From: Podarcis raffonei
Lineage: Eukaryota; Chordata; Lepidosauria; Squamata; Lacertidae
DNA: 64,000 nucleotides
Reading direction: 5' to 3'
Assembly: GCF_027172205.1 (NCBI RefSeq)
Contig: NC_070616.1
Span: 15,304,001-15,368,000, forward strand
Within the stretch, counting starts at the first letter, position 1; each line of letters opens with the position of its first letter. Of the stretch, positions 63,785 to 64,000 are shown in pieces. The translations under genes and the position numbers were made by a program. The notes under the pieces were generated by a model. That model saw only the letters and a program-made list of their open reading frames with translations. It was not told the DNA's origin and did no database searches.

Positions 63785-63895
63785 CTTTTGGTCCTCACCC
63801 TGTGCTCAGCTCTCACCTGAGGCTCCTAGAAGCTTGACAGCATGTGACAGCAGCCACACCCTGGGAACAGCTTCAACAGGTCGGCTCAACCATTG
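63785..63895. repeat. Dispersed repeat of about 0.5 kb, partial copy 3
   Basis: GCTCAGCTCTCACCTGAGGC, TCCTAGAAGCTTGACAGCAT and GTGACAGCAGCCACACCCTG match 19175-19260. The right-hand part is not matched. Confidence 0.6.
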
Positions 63896-64000
63896 ATGGA
63901 TTTTTCCTCAAAAGAACATGGCTAAATATTACGGGAGTTAATTCTGTCTTGTGATTGTGGAGGTCCTGTTTAGCTAGTTGTCGTGCTCACACAGCACATT

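Overview
The window looks like a stretch of squamate reptile (lizard-type) nuclear DNA. The evidence is the mix of intronless and spliced vertebrate gene pieces, CR1 and L2 LINE tails, tRNA-derived SINEs of the saurian kind, an L1 of the reptilian type, pogo/Tigger-like palindromic MITEs and DIRS/Ngaro-type tyrosine-recombinase retroelements. The species cannot be named from the sequence alone. About three quarters of the window is mobile-element sequence, much of it nested. Only two host genes are supported, both in the right half: an intact carbohydrate sulfotransferase gene, CHST14 (47382-48464, minus), and the last two exons of a small membrane-protein gene resembling TMEM270 (52322-54827, plus).

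Left part (1-31.7 kb). A fossil Ngaro-type reverse transcriptase/RNase H piece opens the window. A Gypsy solo LTR (1521-8252, own 5-bp duplication) has been split by a hAT DNA transposon (2063-7777) that still has matching ends, a perfect 8-bp target duplication and an open 727-residue transposase. A second copy of the same LTR at 16822-17867 shows the unoccupied site. Then come a short solo LTR, a copy of an unrecognised transposon carrying an intronless RAD21-like sequence (10271-12045), an L1 with an internal deletion interrupted by an extreme fold-back MITE, and the Gypsy gag fossil. From 21.8 to 31.7 kb lies another Ngaro-type fossil (gag, SGNH hydrolase and tyrosine recombinase parts) broken up by LINE pieces, a solo LTR and a Charlie-type hAT.

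Middle part (31.7-45 kb). An L2 LINE with four 132-bp monomers upstream of its ORF, a LINE of uncertain clade that itself received a CR1 and a short L1 (18-bp target duplication), and a nearly 4-kb L1 ORF2 copy all sit inside or beside three pieces of one unrecognised, apparently conserved coding sequence. These pieces, together with the shared ends at 10271, 20992 and 43206, suggest a DNA transposon family I cannot name. This is the best candidate for something undescribed.

Right part (45-64 kb). This is less crowded host sequence with the two genes, CR1 and L2 3' tails, tRNA-derived SINEs and four TIR-bearing MITEs. No operon-like organisation applies. The two host genes lie about 3.9 kb apart on opposite strands, divergently arranged, and nothing shows that they work together.
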